Shown: piece by piece, positions 33,728 to 42,802 of the stretch
Layout of the letters: every line of letters starts with the position of its first letter
Position numbering within the stretch: the first letter of the stretch is position 1
DNA from: Chryseobacterium scophthalmum
Lineage (GTDB): Bacteria > Bacteroidota > Bacteroidia > Flavobacteriales > Weeksellaceae
Assembly: GCF_900143185.1 (NCBI RefSeq)
Contig: NZ_FSRQ01000001.1
Location: forward strand, 558,001-622,000
Length of the DNA stretch: 64,000 bases
Direction: 5' to 3'
Made by a program: the position numbers and the translations under genes
The notes under the pieces: model-generated
What the model was told of the DNA's origin: nothing
Databases searched by the model: none
Seen by the model: only the letters and a program-made list of their open reading frames with translations

Positions 33728-34603
33728 ATGCACAAAGCAGGATTTGTAAATATCGTTGGAAAGCCGAATGCCGGAAAATCTACCCTTCTGAATCAGTTGA
33801 TGGGAGAGAAGTTGGCAATTGTAACGCAAAAGGCTCAGACAACACGACATAGAATTTTTGGAATTTATAATGAAGAAGACTTACAGATTGTATTTTCTGA
33901 TACTCCCGGAGTTTTAGATCCAAAATATGGTTTGCAGGAAAAAATGATGGATTTTGTAAAAGATTCTTTACAGGATGCAGACGTTTTTCTTTTTATTGTA
34001 GATGTTACCGATAAAGCTGAACCATCAGAATTTTTAATTGATAAACTGAATAAAATTCCGGTACCGGTTTTATTATTATTGAATAAAGTTGACCAAACTA
34101 ATCAGGAAGGTCTTGAGAAACTGGTTTCAGAATGGCATGAGAGAATTCCTAAGGCAGAAATTCTTCCTATTTCAGCTTTAAATGCTTTTAACACCGAAAT
34201 TATTTTACCGAAATTAAAATCGATGTTACCAGAAAGCCCGGCGTATTATGATAAAGACATGTACACCGACAAACCAGAACGTTTCTTTGTAAACGAAGCC
34301 ATCAGAGAGAAAATTCTTTTGAATTATGAAAAAGAAATTCCGTATTCTGTGGAAGTGGTAACCGAAATGTTTAAAGAAAAAGAAGGAATTATCTTCATCG
34401 ATTCTATTATTTATGTAGAAAGAGATACCCAAAAAGGGATCATCATTGGGCATAAAGGTGAAGCCATCAAAAAAGTAGGAACCGAAGCAAGAATTGATCT
34501 GGAAAAGTTTTTCTCTAAAAAAATTCACTTAAACCTTTTTGTAAAAGTGAAAAAAGACTGGCGAAAAAATGACAGAGATTTGAAAAATTTTGGATATAGA
34601 TAG
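33728..34603 (+). CDS. era: GTPase Era
   Basis: 291 residues, full length. G1 is GKPNAGKST (residues 11-19), the G2 region is QTTRHRIFGI, G3 is SDTPGV, G4 is NKVD (about 119-122) and G5 is ISALN. The C-terminal KH domain is GIIIGHKGEAIKKVGTEARIDLEKFFSKKIHLNLFVKVKKDWR. Era binds 16S rRNA near the 3' end and is needed for 30S subunit maturation. It is probably monocistronic; DoxX follows with its own promoter box. Confidence 0.97.
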   Translation: MHKAGFVNIVGKPNAGKSTLLNQLMGEKLAIVTQKAQTTRHRIFGIYNEEDLQIVFSDTPGVLDPKYGLQEKMMDFVKDSLQDADVFLFIVDVTDKAEPSEFLIDKLNKIPVPVLLLLNKVDQTNQEGLEKLVSEWHERIPKAEILPISALNAFNTEIILPKLKSMLPESPAYYDKDMYTDKPERFFVNEAIREKILLNYEKEIPYSVEVVTEMFKEKEGIIFIDSIIYVERDTQKGIIIGHKGEAIKKVGTEARIDLEKFFSKKIHLNLFVKVKKDWRKNDRDLKNFGYR

Positions 34604-34638
34604 ACTAAAACGTCTCTATTCATCGTTGTATTAACGGA

Positions 34639-34646
34639 TATTTTTG
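34639..34646 (+). promoter_or_regulatory. -7 promoter box of the DoxX gene
   Basis: TATTTTTG matches TAnnTTTG, 26 bases before the start at 34673. Confidence 0.45.
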
Positions 34647-34672
34647 TTATCTTTAGTTTAAATTTTCAATCA

Positions 34673-35101
34673 ATGAGCTATTCAAACACAAAGGCAAATC
34701 CTGTAATTTTTGATATTATACTATTTCTTGTAAGACTATTTATAGGCTTTGCGATGATTTCGCACGGTTTTCCCAAACTTCAAACATTAATTGACGGTGG
34801 TGAAATTCAGTTCTACGACTTTTTAGGTTTAGGTCCGCAAATCTCTTTAGGATTAACGGTCTTTGCTGAATTTGTGTGTTCTATTTTTCTTATTTTAGGT
34901 CTGTTTACAAGAGTTGCAGCAGGATTTTTAATCTTTACAATGGGTTTTGCTGCCTTTGTAGTTCATGGCGCCGATGGTTTTGATAAACGAGAATTAAGCT
35001 TATTGTATCTTTCAATTTACCTAATCATTATTACATTTGGAGCCGGAAGATTTTCAATTGATGGAATGATCGAAAAACGAAGAAGAGCCAATGACTGGTA
35101 A
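34673..35101 (+). CDS. DoxX-family membrane protein
   Basis: 142 residues with four membrane segments. The family signature IILFLVRLFIGFAMISHGFPKL is near residue 20, with a conserved His-Gly-Phe-x-K. GLGPQISLGLTVFAEFVCSIFLILGLFTRVAAGFLIFTMGFAAFVVHG follows. DoxX proteins are inner-membrane proteins linked in some bacteria to redox or thiol stress; the activity is not defined. It differs from the DoxX-like protein at 1797 and is not its close copy. Confidence 0.92.
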   Translation: MSYSNTKANPVIFDIILFLVRLFIGFAMISHGFPKLQTLIDGGEIQFYDFLGLGPQISLGLTVFAEFVCSIFLILGLFTRVAAGFLIFTMGFAAFVVHGADGFDKRELSLLYLSIYLIIITFGAGRFSIDGMIEKRRRANDW

Positions 35102-35120
35102 AGCCAATTTGATATAAAAT

Positions 35121-35153
35121 AAAATCCCGAAACATTTTGTTCCGGGATTTTTT
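35121..35153 (+). terminator. Terminator after the DoxX gene
   Basis: AAATCCCGAAAC pairs with GTTCCGGGATTT (one mismatch), followed by a T-run. It also faces the convergent Fsa gene, whose 3' end is 66 bases away. Confidence 0.88.
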
Positions 35154-35218
35154 ATGTGAATTTGAAATATTTTATTCAATAAACGAATATCAAATCTCAA
35201 ACTTCAGATTTCAAATTC

Positions 35219-35872
35219 TTACGCCAATTTTTGAGAATCTGCAACAAACTGAGCCAAACCGCTGTCTGTTAAAGGATGTTTCAATAAACTCAAGATTGGA
35301 GGAAGTGGTGAAGTGATAACGTCTGCACCAATTTTTGCACAGTCAATGATATGCATTGAATGACGGATAGAAGCTGCTAAAATCTCAGTATCGTACATAT
35401 AATTATCAAAAATCAATCTGATTTCCTGAATTAAATTTAAACCGTCTGTTGTAATATCATCTAATCTTCCCAAGAACGGAGAAACATAAGTTGCACCAGC
35501 TTTAGCCGCTAAAAGAGCCTGTCCTGGAGAGAAAATCAAAGTACAATTGGTTCTGATTCCTTTGTCTGAAAAATATTTCAAAGCTTTGATACCGTCTTTA
35601 ATCATTGGGATTTTTACCACAATATTTGGGTGAATTGCAGCCAATTCGTCACCTTCTTTGATCATTTCTTCGTACGTTGTAGAAAGTACTTCTGCAGAAA
35701 TATCTCCATCTACAATCTCGCAAATCGCTTTGTAATGATTTTTGATTGCTTCAGCTCCCTGAATTCCTTCTTTAGCCATCAATGATGGGTTGGTTGTTAC
35801 ACCATCCAAAATTCCAAGGTCTTTCGCTTCTTTAATTTGCTCTAAATTAGCAGTGTCAATAAAAAATTTCAT
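35219..35872 (-). CDS. Fructose-6-phosphate aldolase / small transaldolase
   Basis: 217 residues, the short TIM-barrel form of the transaldolase family. [36 protein letters not shown] gives the first active-site Asp and the TTNPS motif. [17 protein letters not shown] carries the Schiff-base Lys in [36 protein letters not shown] and SIRH complete the set. Members act either as fructose-6-phosphate aldolase or as small transaldolase in the pentose phosphate pathway; sequence alone does not settle which. It is monocistronic. Confidence 0.93.
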   Translation of the reverse strand: MKFFIDTANLEQIKEAKDLGILDGVTTNPSLMAKEGIQGAEAIKNHYKAICEIVDGDISAEVLSTTYEEMIKEGDELAAIHPNIVVKIPMIKDGIKALKYFSDKGIRTNCTLIFSPGQALLAAKAGATYVSPFLGRLDDITTDGLNLIQEIRLIFDNYMYDTEILAASIRHSMHIIDCAKIGADVITSPLPPILSLLKHPLTDSGLAQFVADSQKLA

Positions 35873-35896
35873 TTTGTTTAAATAGATTTATTTCCG

Positions 35897-35904
35897 CAAA
35901 GATA
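35897..35904 (-). promoter_or_regulatory. -7 promoter box of the Fsa-type gene
   Basis: On the reverse strand TATCTTTG matches TAnnTTTG, 24 bases before the start. Confidence 0.55.
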
Positions 35905-35958
35905 AACATTCCATTTTGAGTGCGAAATTAATTTGTCTACTTACAAGATTTAGATTCT

Positions 35959-36018
35959 AAAATTCCCCTCCTTTGGAGGGGTGGCGAAAATTCGAAAGAA
36001 TTTTTGACGGGGTGGTTT
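35959..36018. repeat. Intergenic element with CCCCTCC/GGAGGGG hairpin
   Basis: CCCCTCC-TTT-GGAGGGG (35965-35981) forms a perfect hairpin that stands out in this AT-rich DNA. GTGGCGAAAATTC and TTTTTGACGGGGTGG follow. This text is a dispersed intergenic repeat I know from Bacteroidota genomes. Confidence 0.65.
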
Positions 36019-36064
36019 CAGATTAGTCATTTTAAATATCAGAAAATTATTAATTTTAACTTCA

Positions 36065-36550
36065 ATGAAAACCCAATTCACCACAAAGCTCGAAATCATA
36101 GGAATTAATCCTTTTGTTTTTCTTCCTGATAAAGTTTTAAATGAAATATTTGAAACTTCAGGAAAGAATAAAAGCCCGATTCCTGTGAAAGGAACTGTAA
36201 ACGGTAAAGAATTCAAACAAAATTTAATGAAATATTTAGGAGAATGGCGATTGTACATCAATTTAACCATGCTAAAAGATTCTCCGAAAAGAATTGGTGA
36301 AATGCTGGAGATTTTTGTGGAATTTGATCATTCTGACCGAACGATTTCAATTCATCCTGATTTAGAAAAAGCAATTAGAGAAAATCCTGTTGCTTTACAA
36401 AACTTTGAAAACCTCATTCCTTCAAGAAAAACGGAGTTAATTCGTTACATTAATAATTTAAAGACCGAAGCAAGCATCCAAAAAAATATTGAGAAAATCA
36501 TTCGATATTTAACTGGCGAAACAGACTTTTTCGGAAAGACAATCAAATAA
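36065..36550 (+). CDS. YdeI/OmdA and DUF1905-type protein
   Basis: 161 residues in two parts. The first 95 resemble DUF1905, a small beta-barrel (FTTKLEIIGINPFVFLPDKVLNEIF..PIPVKGTVNGKEFKQNLMKYLGEWRLYINLTML). The last 60 are the YdeI/OmdA helix region (HPDLEKAIRENPVALQNFENLIPSRKTELIRYINNLKTEASIQKNIEKIIRYLTG). Function is unknown. It is related in its C-terminal part to the YdeI-like protein at 1214. It starts about 45 bases after the repeat element and is monocistronic. Confidence 0.88.
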   Translation: MKTQFTTKLEIIGINPFVFLPDKVLNEIFETSGKNKSPIPVKGTVNGKEFKQNLMKYLGEWRLYINLTMLKDSPKRIGEMLEIFVEFDHSDRTISIHPDLEKAIRENPVALQNFENLIPSRKTELIRYINNLKTEASIQKNIEKIIRYLTGETDFFGKTIK

Positions 36551-36581
36551 AAAACCGAAAAATATAAATTCTTCGGTTTTT
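36551..36581 (+). terminator. Bidirectional terminator
   Basis: AAAACCGAA pairs with TTCGGTTTT around an AT-rich loop, between the convergent YdeI-like and TPR genes. Confidence 0.75.
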
Positions 36582-36585
36582 ATCT

Positions 36586-37143
36586 TTATGAATTAAGGGC
36601 CTGACTCAATTTTACAGCTTCCTGATTAGTAGGATCATACTGTATTGATTTTGCAATATGCTCTTTAGCTTTATTTGGATTGTCTTTTTGTTCGCTAAAT
36701 GCAATGTAATAATAAGCATAAGCAAGATTTTTCTTACTCGCCTCAATCTCTTCCGGTTTTACGGTAGCAATATATTTTTCATAAGAAAGTTTAGCATTTA
36801 CATCATCTTTAGCCGATTGATAAGAATAGGCCTGACTGTAATAAGATGGAGCCCAGTCTGGTAACAACACAGAGATTTTTTTCCATGTAGCAATTGCGTT
36901 TTGCCAATCTGTAGCATCCTGATAAGCAGTAGCTAATTTAGCAAGAGATTCTGCATCTTTAGGATTGGCTTCGACTTGTTTTTTCAATCCCTCAATCACG
37001 GGATTTGTTTGTACTTGAGTTGTAGAAGCAGTAACTTTTACACTGTCTGTTTTTGGTGAAGTTTGGGCAACAAGAGCACCTGTACTTCCTATCATCATTA
37101 AACCTACAAATAATTGCTTAGTATTAATTTTAATCGTTTTCAT
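36586..37143 (-). CDS. Exported tetratricopeptide-repeat protein
   Basis: 185 residues from MKTIKINTKQLFVGLMMIGSTGALVAQ, a clear signal peptide with cleavage near Ala26-Gln. That is why I prefer this ATG to the one 17 codons upstream. About three TPR units follow: NPKDAESLAKLATAYQDATDWQNAIATWKKISVLLPDWAPSYYSQAYSYQSAKDDVNAKLSYEKYIATVKP..KNLAYAYYYIAFSEQKDNPNKAKEHIAKSIQYDPTNQEAVKLSQ. TPRs bind protein partners; this one would act in the periplasm. The partner is unknown. Confidence 0.88.
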   Translation of the reverse strand: MKTIKINTKQLFVGLMMIGSTGALVAQTSPKTDSVKVTASTTQVQTNPVIEGLKKQVEANPKDAESLAKLATAYQDATDWQNAIATWKKISVLLPDWAPSYYSQAYSYQSAKDDVNAKLSYEKYIATVKPEEIEASKKNLAYAYYYIAFSEQKDNPNKAKEHIAKSIQYDPTNQEAVKLSQALNS

Positions 37144-37269
37144 ATTTCTTACATTTTTAAAATTGTAAATAGTGAAGTTCAAGAATAATTCCATTAAAAG
37201 AAAAGTTTTAGAACTCTTAAGTTTTTTTTGAAGGTATTAACAGTTATCAGACTTTTTTTAGCGTATTTT

Positions 37270-37300
37270 TTGATTCTTAGCTTGTTTGAGTTTATCTTTG
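37270..37300 (+). promoter_or_regulatory. Promoter of pepE
   Basis: TTG (37270-37272), a 20-base gap and TATCTTTG (37293-37300) match the Bacteroidota promoter. The start point near 37306 excludes the in-frame ATG at 37286. Confidence 0.65.
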
Positions 37301-37330
37301 TTTCATTACAAACTTATTATTTTTCATCTC

Positions 37331-38023
37331 ATGAATGTATTATTAGCCTCAACCTCTACACTTTTTGGCGGAGAATATCTTGAATATTTAAAAGAAGAAC
37401 TTATTAATTTATATAAAGGAATTGATGAAATCATTTTCATTCCATTTGCAAGACCCGGTGGAATTTCACATGACGATTACACTGCAAAAGCACAGTCTTT
37501 TTTTGAAACCATCAATATTAAAGTAAAAGGTTTACACGAATTTGATAATAAAATCGAAGCTTTACATTCAGCAAAAGGATATTTTACAGGTGGTGGAAAC
37601 ACTTTCTTATTGGTTAAAACTTTGCACGAAGAAAATCTGATGTCTGTTTTAAAACAAAATATCGAAACCGGAAAAGCATATTTAGGCTGCAGCGCAGGAA
37701 GTAATATTGGCGGACAGAACATGAAAACTACGAATGATATGCCGATTGTTTATCCTCCAAGTTTTGAATGTATGGGATTGGTTCCTTTCAATCTTAATCC
37801 GCATTATTTAGATCCAAATCCAGATTTGAAACATAACGGAGAAACAAGAGAAACAAGAATTAAAGAGTTTTTAACGCAAAACGACACTAAAGTTGTAGGA
37901 CTTCGCGAAGGAAACTGGATCAGAAGAATTGGCAATAAAATTACCGTTGAAGGAAATGAATTGACAAGAATTTTTGAAAAAGGAATAGAGCCTTACGAAA
38001 TTGAAGCAGGAAGCGAACTTTAA
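37331..38023 (+). CDS. pepE: Dipeptidase E (Asp-X dipeptidase, S51 family)
   Basis: 230 residues from MNVLLASTSTLFGGEYLEYL. The nucleophile elbow is AYLGCSAGSNIGG with Ser in G-x-S-A-G. YFTGGGNTFLLVKTL and the catalytic region around LNPHYLDPNPD are typical of peptidase E, which cleaves dipeptides with an N-terminal Asp. It is related to cyanophycinase. The enzyme is cytosolic. The longer frame from 37286 would begin upstream of the likely transcription start and adds a non-conserved extension, so I use 37331. Confidence 0.93.
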   Translation: MNVLLASTSTLFGGEYLEYLKEELINLYKGIDEIIFIPFARPGGISHDDYTAKAQSFFETINIKVKGLHEFDNKIEALHSAKGYFTGGGNTFLLVKTLHEENLMSVLKQNIETGKAYLGCSAGSNIGGQNMKTTNDMPIVYPPSFECMGLVPFNLNPHYLDPNPDLKHNGETRETRIKEFLTQNDTKVVGLREGNWIRRIGNKITVEGNELTRIFEKGIEPYEIEAGSEL

Positions 38024-38121
38024 TTCTTATTTTTGAATACTACTCAAATAATTTAATGTTATTATCGTTGTCATGCTGATCGGAGTTAAAGCATTCTGTA
38101 AAGCTTTTTAATAAATATCAA

Positions 38122-39495
38122 ATGAAAAAAACTTTTGTATTTCTTACACTTTCCACACAAATTATTTTTGCTCAAAATATTTCGCAGAAATTAGATGATG
38201 CCACAAAAAATCTAATGAATTCTTCTTTGGCAATTTCATCTAATTTATCTTTTTATGTTGCCGATGAAAGCGGAAATCTTGTGTATGAATTTCAGGGAAA
38301 TAGAGGATTATCTACAGCTTCAACTCAGAAAATTTTCACAGCAGCTGCAGCTTTGGAAACTTTAGGTAAAAATTATACGTATAAAACAACATCATCCTAT
38401 TCAGGAACGATTTCTAACGGAAATTTAAATGGAAATCTTTTTATTACTTCAAACGGCGATCCTACTTTGGGAAGCTGGAGATACGAAGGTTACAAACCCG
38501 AAAATTTCAAACAAAAACTAATTGAAGCAGTTAAAAAATCAGGAATCACAAAAATTTCTGGCGACTTGGTGATTGATGATTCTTATTTTGACCATCAAAC
38601 CATTCCAGGAGGTTGGCCGTGGGACGATTTGGGGAATTATTACGGAGCCGGAGTTTGGGGTGTAAATTGGCGTGAAAACCAATTTGACATCAACATCAAT
38701 GGAAATGATTTTAAAAGTTTTTCTTATCCTTTAGAAAATGTAAAATGGTTGAATGATTTAAAAGCTTCAGGAAATTCAGATCAAAGTTTAATTTTCACAG
38801 CACCACATTCTAACGTCGCTTTAATTAACGGAAGTTTACCTGCAGGAAAAGTAACGACAGTTTCAGGTTCTGTTCCGAATCCTCCATTACAATTGGGTAT
38901 GGAAATTCAGAAATGGCTGAAGGAATCAGGAATTGATTTTTCAGGAAAAGTGTTGACCAATTCTCAATTAGAAATAGAAGGTAATAACACGTTAGAAACT
39001 CCAAAAAACAATATTATTCTTACTTACGAATCGCCAACTTTAGATAAAATTGTGTATTGGTTTCTGAGAAAATCGGTGAATTTATATGGTGAAAATTTAA
39101 TTAAAACTTTAGGCAAAGAGAAAAAAGGAAATCCAGGTTTTAAAAGCGGAATTGCTTATTTAAAAGAATTCTGGAAAGCGAAAGGAATCAATTCAAATAT
39201 GATCAATTTTGCTGACGGGAGCGGACTTTCACCACAAAATTATGTCTCTGCAAAAGCTGAAGTTCAGGCATTATTGTATGCAAAAAAACAAGCTTGGTTT
39301 GATTCTTATTACGATGGATTTCCCAATCAGGACAACGGTATGAAAATGAAAAGCGGAACAATGCGCGACACAAAATCATTCGCAGGTTATCATACTTCAA
39401 AAGATGGAAAAAAGTATGTATATTCAATTATTATTAACAATTATCAGGGAAGTGGAAGTACAGAACTGCAGAAGATTTTGAATATTTTAAAATAA
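38122..39495 (+). CDS. dacB: D-Ala-D-Ala carboxypeptidase/endopeptidase (PBP4, DacB)
   Basis: 457 residues with a signal peptide (MKKTFVFLTLSTQIIFAQ). The three penicillin-binding motifs are present: SxxK in ASTQKIFTAAAALETLG (about residue 65), SxN in KSVNLYGENLIKTLG (about 315) and KSGTM in MKMKSGTMRDTKSFAGY (about 412). The large insert between the first two motifs is that of class C low-molecular-weight PBPs (S13). It trims or cuts peptidoglycan cross-links in the periplasm. The histidine kinase follows after six bases. Confidence 0.95.
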   Translation: MKKTFVFLTLSTQIIFAQNISQKLDDATKNLMNSSLAISSNLSFYVADESGNLVYEFQGNRGLSTASTQKIFTAAAALETLGKNYTYKTTSSYSGTISNGNLNGNLFITSNGDPTLGSWRYEGYKPENFKQKLIEAVKKSGITKISGDLVIDDSYFDHQTIPGGWPWDDLGNYYGAGVWGVNWRENQFDININGNDFKSFSYPLENVKWLNDLKASGNSDQSLIFTAPHSNVALINGSLPAGKVTTVSGSVPNPPLQLGMEIQKWLKESGIDFSGKVLTNSQLEIEGNNTLETPKNNIILTYESPTLDKIVYWFLRKSVNLYGENLIKTLGKEKKGNPGFKSGIAYLKEFWKAKGINSNMINFADGSGLSPQNYVSAKAEVQALLYAKKQAWFDSYYDGFPNQDNGMKMKSGTMRDTKSFAGYHTSKDGKKYVYSIIINNYQGSGSTELQKILNILK

Positions 39496-39501
39496 ATAGA
39501 A

Positions 39502-40656
39502 TTGAAAAAAAGATCCATATTTTCCAGATTCAACAACTGGTTTATTTTTTCTTTGATGACTTTGGTGGTTATCGCTATTGTGATTTCTTCTACTTTGGTT
39601 ATTAATTATTTAAAGAAAGAAGAAGTAAAGAGAGTTGATATTTTGGTGAAAGCTATAAAATTTCAGCAGGACATGACTCCCAGTTTAGAAGTTCAGGAAT
39701 TACTTCTTGCCATTTATAGCTCAAATACTACGATTCCTGTGATTATTTTGGATAAAAATGATCAGGTCATAGAATATAAACATCTACCAAAAGAATTTGG
39801 AACTAATCCGGATGATATTGTTGCTTTAGCAAAAAAAATGGAGAAAAAATATCCTGCAATTGAAATAAAAGTTCAGGGTGGAAATGACCAATTTGTTTAT
39901 TATGACAACTCCATAATGCTTAATAATCTACAGTACTCTCCATTTTTACTAGGATTTTTTGTACTGTGTTATTTCTTGTTTTCCTTCTGGTTTTTGAGAA
40001 CTGTTAAAAAAACCGACGAAGGTTATCTTTGGGCCGGATTAGCAAAAGAAACCGCCCATCAAATCGGAACTCCATTATCATCTATGATGGGATGGATGGA
40101 AATTATGAAGCTTGAAAACCCAGATTCAGACGGCGTTATCGAAATAGAGAAAGACATTGAAAGACTGAGAACAATCTCCGAAAGATTTTCAAAAATTGGT
40201 TCAGTTCCTGAATTAAATGACACCAATTTTAATGAAACCATTAAAGAGAATTATGATTATCTGAAAACAAGAATTTCAAGAAAGATAGATTTTACACTTC
40301 TGCTTCCAACATACAATATTTTGGTTCCGCACAATAAAATTCTGATGAGCTGGGTGATTGAAAATCTAGTAAAAAATGCAGTTGATGCTATGAAAGGTGA
40401 AGGAACTTTGCAGATGTCGGTTTTCGAACGCAACAAAAATATTTTGGTTGAAGTAAAAGACAACGGAAGCGGAATGACAAAATATCAGGCACAAAATGCC
40501 TTCAAACCTGGATATTCCACGAAAAAACGCGGTTGGGGATTAGGTTTAAGTTTAGCCAAAAGGGTAGTGCAGGAATATCATAATGGTGATATTAGGATTT
40601 CTCAAACTGAAGTAGGAAAAGGAACCACTTTTAGAATTGTGATCAGAAAAGCATAA
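39502..40656 (+). CDS. Sensor histidine kinase (TTG start)
   Basis: 384 residues. Membrane segments lie at about residues 14-35 and 150-168 and enclose a periplasmic sensor region of about 115 residues. The phospho-acceptor box is LAKETAHQIGTPLSSMMGWMEIMK. The N box is ENLVKNAVDAM, the G1 box is DNGSGM, and the G2 box is RGWGLGLSLAKRVV. The frame opens with TTG at 39502, six bases after dacB stops; the next ATG would remove half of the first membrane segment, so TTG is favoured. No response regulator is adjacent. Coupling to dacB suggests an envelope signal. Confidence 0.9.
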   Translation: MKKRSIFSRFNNWFIFSLMTLVVIAIVISSTLVINYLKKEEVKRVDILVKAIKFQQDMTPSLEVQELLLAIYSSNTTIPVIILDKNDQVIEYKHLPKEFGTNPDDIVALAKKMEKKYPAIEIKVQGGNDQFVYYDNSIMLNNLQYSPFLLGFFVLCYFLFSFWFLRTVKKTDEGYLWAGLAKETAHQIGTPLSSMMGWMEIMKLENPDSDGVIEIEKDIERLRTISERFSKIGSVPELNDTNFNETIKENYDYLKTRISRKIDFTLLLPTYNILVPHNKILMSWVIENLVKNAVDAMKGEGTLQMSVFERNKNILVEVKDNGSGMTKYQAQNAFKPGYSTKKRGWGLGLSLAKRVVQEYHNGDIRISQTEVGKGTTFRIVIRKA

Positions 40657-40757
40657 ATCATTATCATTACAAAATGGATATTTTACAAGTCAAATTTTCA
40701 TCTTAAAAGCAACAGCCAAAACTTCAAAACAAAAGAAAAAATCACTATTTTTGAAGC

Positions 40758-41426
40758 ATGATTAAAGCGAGTAATATCCATAAATCTTATGGAAGTCTGG
40801 AAGTATTGAAAGGAGTTGATATTCACATCAAAACTGGAGAAGTTGTCTCTATTGTTGGAGAATCTGGTGCCGGAAAATCTACATTGTTACAGATTTTGGG
40901 AACTTTAGATACCCCTTCAAATCCTACAAAATACAATACTGAAATCATGCTGAATGATGAATCGTTTATCAATATGACCGATAAGCAGATTTCAAAATTC
41001 AGAAACCAGAATATTGGTTTTGTTTTTCAGTTTCACCAATTACTTCCTGAGTTTACAGCTTTAGAAAATGTTCTGTTGCCTACCAAAATTGCAGGAACCA
41101 ACGAAAAAGAGGCTTTAGATAAAGCGTATCAACTGTTTGAGGATCTAAAAATAGTTGAAAGAATTCATCATAAACCCAATCAATTATCGGGTGGTGAAGC
41201 GCAAAGAGTTGCCGTTGCGAGAGCATTGATCAATTCTCCAAAGATTATTTATGCAGATGAACCGACAGGAAATTTAGACTCAAAAAACGCAGATGATCTT
41301 CACCGGTTATTTTTTGATTTGAGAGATAAATACAACCAAACTTTTGTAATTGTAACCCACAATCCGCAACTGGCTGAAATTACAGACCGTAAACTGGTAA
41401 TGAAAGACGGATTGATTATTGAGTAA
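40758..41426 (+). CDS. ABC transporter ATPase, LolD-like
   Basis: 222 residues, a single ABC ATPase. Walker A is GESGAGKST (about residue 36), the Q-loop is [15 protein letters not shown], the signature is [15 protein letters not shown], Walker B is [12 protein letters not shown], and the H-loop is VTHN. The MacB/LolD subfamily pattern ([21 protein letters not shown]) points to lipoprotein release or a related FtsX-type exporter. No permease gene is adjacent, as is common for lolD in flavobacteria. TATTTTTG at 40746 lies so close to the start that a transcript from it would be nearly leaderless. Confidence 0.92.
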   Translation: MIKASNIHKSYGSLEVLKGVDIHIKTGEVVSIVGESGAGKSTLLQILGTLDTPSNPTKYNTEIMLNDESFINMTDKQISKFRNQNIGFVFQFHQLLPEFTALENVLLPTKIAGTNEKEALDKAYQLFEDLKIVERIHHKPNQLSGGEAQRVAVARALINSPKIIYADEPTGNLDSKNADDLHRLFFDLRDKYNQTFVIVTHNPQLAEITDRKLVMKDGLIIE

Positions 41427-41435
41427 TTTTAAAAT

Positions 41436-42008
41436 ATGAAATCTTTATTATTTGCATTCTTATTTTTAATTTCCTGTAACTCTTCAAAAGCTCAGGAAAA
41501 TATAGATATTTTGCCTAAAGAAAAGATTTTAGAGCTTAAAAATTATATTAAAAATAAAGATTACAATCAAAACCTGGCTGTTTTTATTAATTTTAAAATC
41601 CATTCAGGGAAGTACCGTTATTTTGTTTATGATTTGAAGAACGACAAAATAATACAGAAAGCAGTTGTTTCTCACGGTTCAGGATCTGTAATTAAAAATT
41701 CAAATCAACTTAAATTTTCTAATGTTGAAGGTTCTTATCAATCTTCACTAGGAAAATATGAAATTAAAGAGAGTTATTCCGGTCAATTCGGAAAAGCATA
41801 TCGTTTAAAAGGTTTAGATTCCACCAACAGCAACGCGATGCAACGTGCAATTGTATTACATTCTTTTGGATGCGTTCCGGATCAGGAATCTCAAAATTTA
41901 GCCTGTTTAAGTTTGGGTTGCCCGATGCTTTCAACAAAAGCCTTTAAAGAAACCTCAAAACATATAGACCAATCAAAAAAGAGCATTGTTTTGTATGCTT
42001 TTTATTAA
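41436..42008 (+). CDS. Murein L,D-transpeptidase catalytic-domain lipoprotein
   Basis: 190 residues with a signal peptide and a lipobox-like FLISC (Cys about 14). The body matches the YkuD_2-type family: FINFKIHSGKYRYFVYDLKNDKIIQKAVVSHGSGS, RAIVLHSFGCVPD and CLSLGCPMLS, where the last Cys with the upstream His of VLHS would be catalytic. Members of this family are found widely in Bacteroidota. The expected role is forming or editing peptidoglycan 3-3 links. It lies nine bases after the LolD-like gene. Confidence 0.87.
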   Translation: MKSLLFAFLFLISCNSSKAQENIDILPKEKILELKNYIKNKDYNQNLAVFINFKIHSGKYRYFVYDLKNDKIIQKAVVSHGSGSVIKNSNQLKFSNVEGSYQSSLGKYEIKESYSGQFGKAYRLKGLDSTNSNAMQRAIVLHSFGCVPDQESQNLACLSLGCPMLSTKAFKETSKHIDQSKKSIVLYAFY

Positions 42009-42124
42009 TTTGGTTGATGGTTTTTAGTTGATGGTTGTTGGGTTGATATTCGATATAATAAAAATGTATTAATAAATGTTTTCAATAACTAACAACTAAA
42101 CCCCATAACCTAAACCCTAAAATC

Positions 42125-42802
42125 ATGTCTATAAAATTTTTGGCAGAAGACGACAGACCCAGAGAAAAGTTTTTACTGAAAGGTAAAAACTCACTTTCTG
42201 ATTCTGAACTTTTGGCAATCATTATGGGCAGCGGAAACAGAGAGGAAACAGCTGTAGAATTAGGACGAAAAATTCTGGCATCGGTTGATAACAATTGGCA
42301 TCAGCTAAGTTTATTAACGGTTAAAGATTTAATGAAATTCAAAGGAGTAGGTGAAGTAAAAGCTATTTCAATTGCAACTGCTTTGGAAATCGGGAGAAGA
42401 AGAGCCAATCAGGAAATCCCCGAAAAACCTTTGATTTCGAGCAGTAAAGATGCTTATAATATTTTGAAACTGCATTTATCAGATCTCAGAACTGAAGAAT
42501 TTTGGGCTTTATTTCTCAACCAAAGCAATAAAGTAATTCATATCGCTCAGTTGACGCAAGGTGGAATTAATCAGTCGATTGTAGACATCAGAGTACTCTT
42601 TAAAACTGCATTAGAACATTTTTCGACAGGAATTATTATTTCGCACAACCATCCGTCAGGAAATCTAAAACCCAGTACAGAAGATATCAGTATAACCAAA
42701 CAAGTGAAAGAAGCAGGAAATGTGATGAACATTCAGCTTTTGGATCATTTAATTATTACTCAAAACGCATATACCAGTTTTGCAGACGAAGGATTATTAT
42801 GA
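42125..42802 (+). CDS. radC: RadC-family JAB-domain protein
   Basis: 225 residues. N-terminal helix-hairpin-helix-like region (KDLMKFKGVGEVKAISIATALEIGRRR, about residues 58-85). The C-terminal JAB/MPN+ metalloprotease-like domain has the zinc motif HNHPSGNLKPSTED (H-x-H-x10-D) and an upstream Glu in LRTEEFWALFLN. Historically linked to DNA repair, but the biochemical role is not proven. Its stop overlaps the next start by four bases (ATGA). Confidence 0.95.
   Translation: MSIKFLAEDDRPREKFLLKGKNSLSDSELLAIIMGSGNREETAVELGRKILASVDNNWHQLSLLTVKDLMKFKGVGEVKAISIATALEIGRRRANQEIPEKPLISSSKDAYNILKLHLSDLRTEEFWALFLNQSNKVIHIAQLTQGGINQSIVDIRVLFKTALEHFSTGIIISHNHPSGNLKPSTEDISITKQVKEAGNVMNIQLLDHLIITQNAYTSFADEGLL

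Noticed and set aside
36586..37194. Upstream start for the TPR protein
   Set aside because: The extra 17 residues would bury the signal peptide; the ATG at 37143 begins a normal one.
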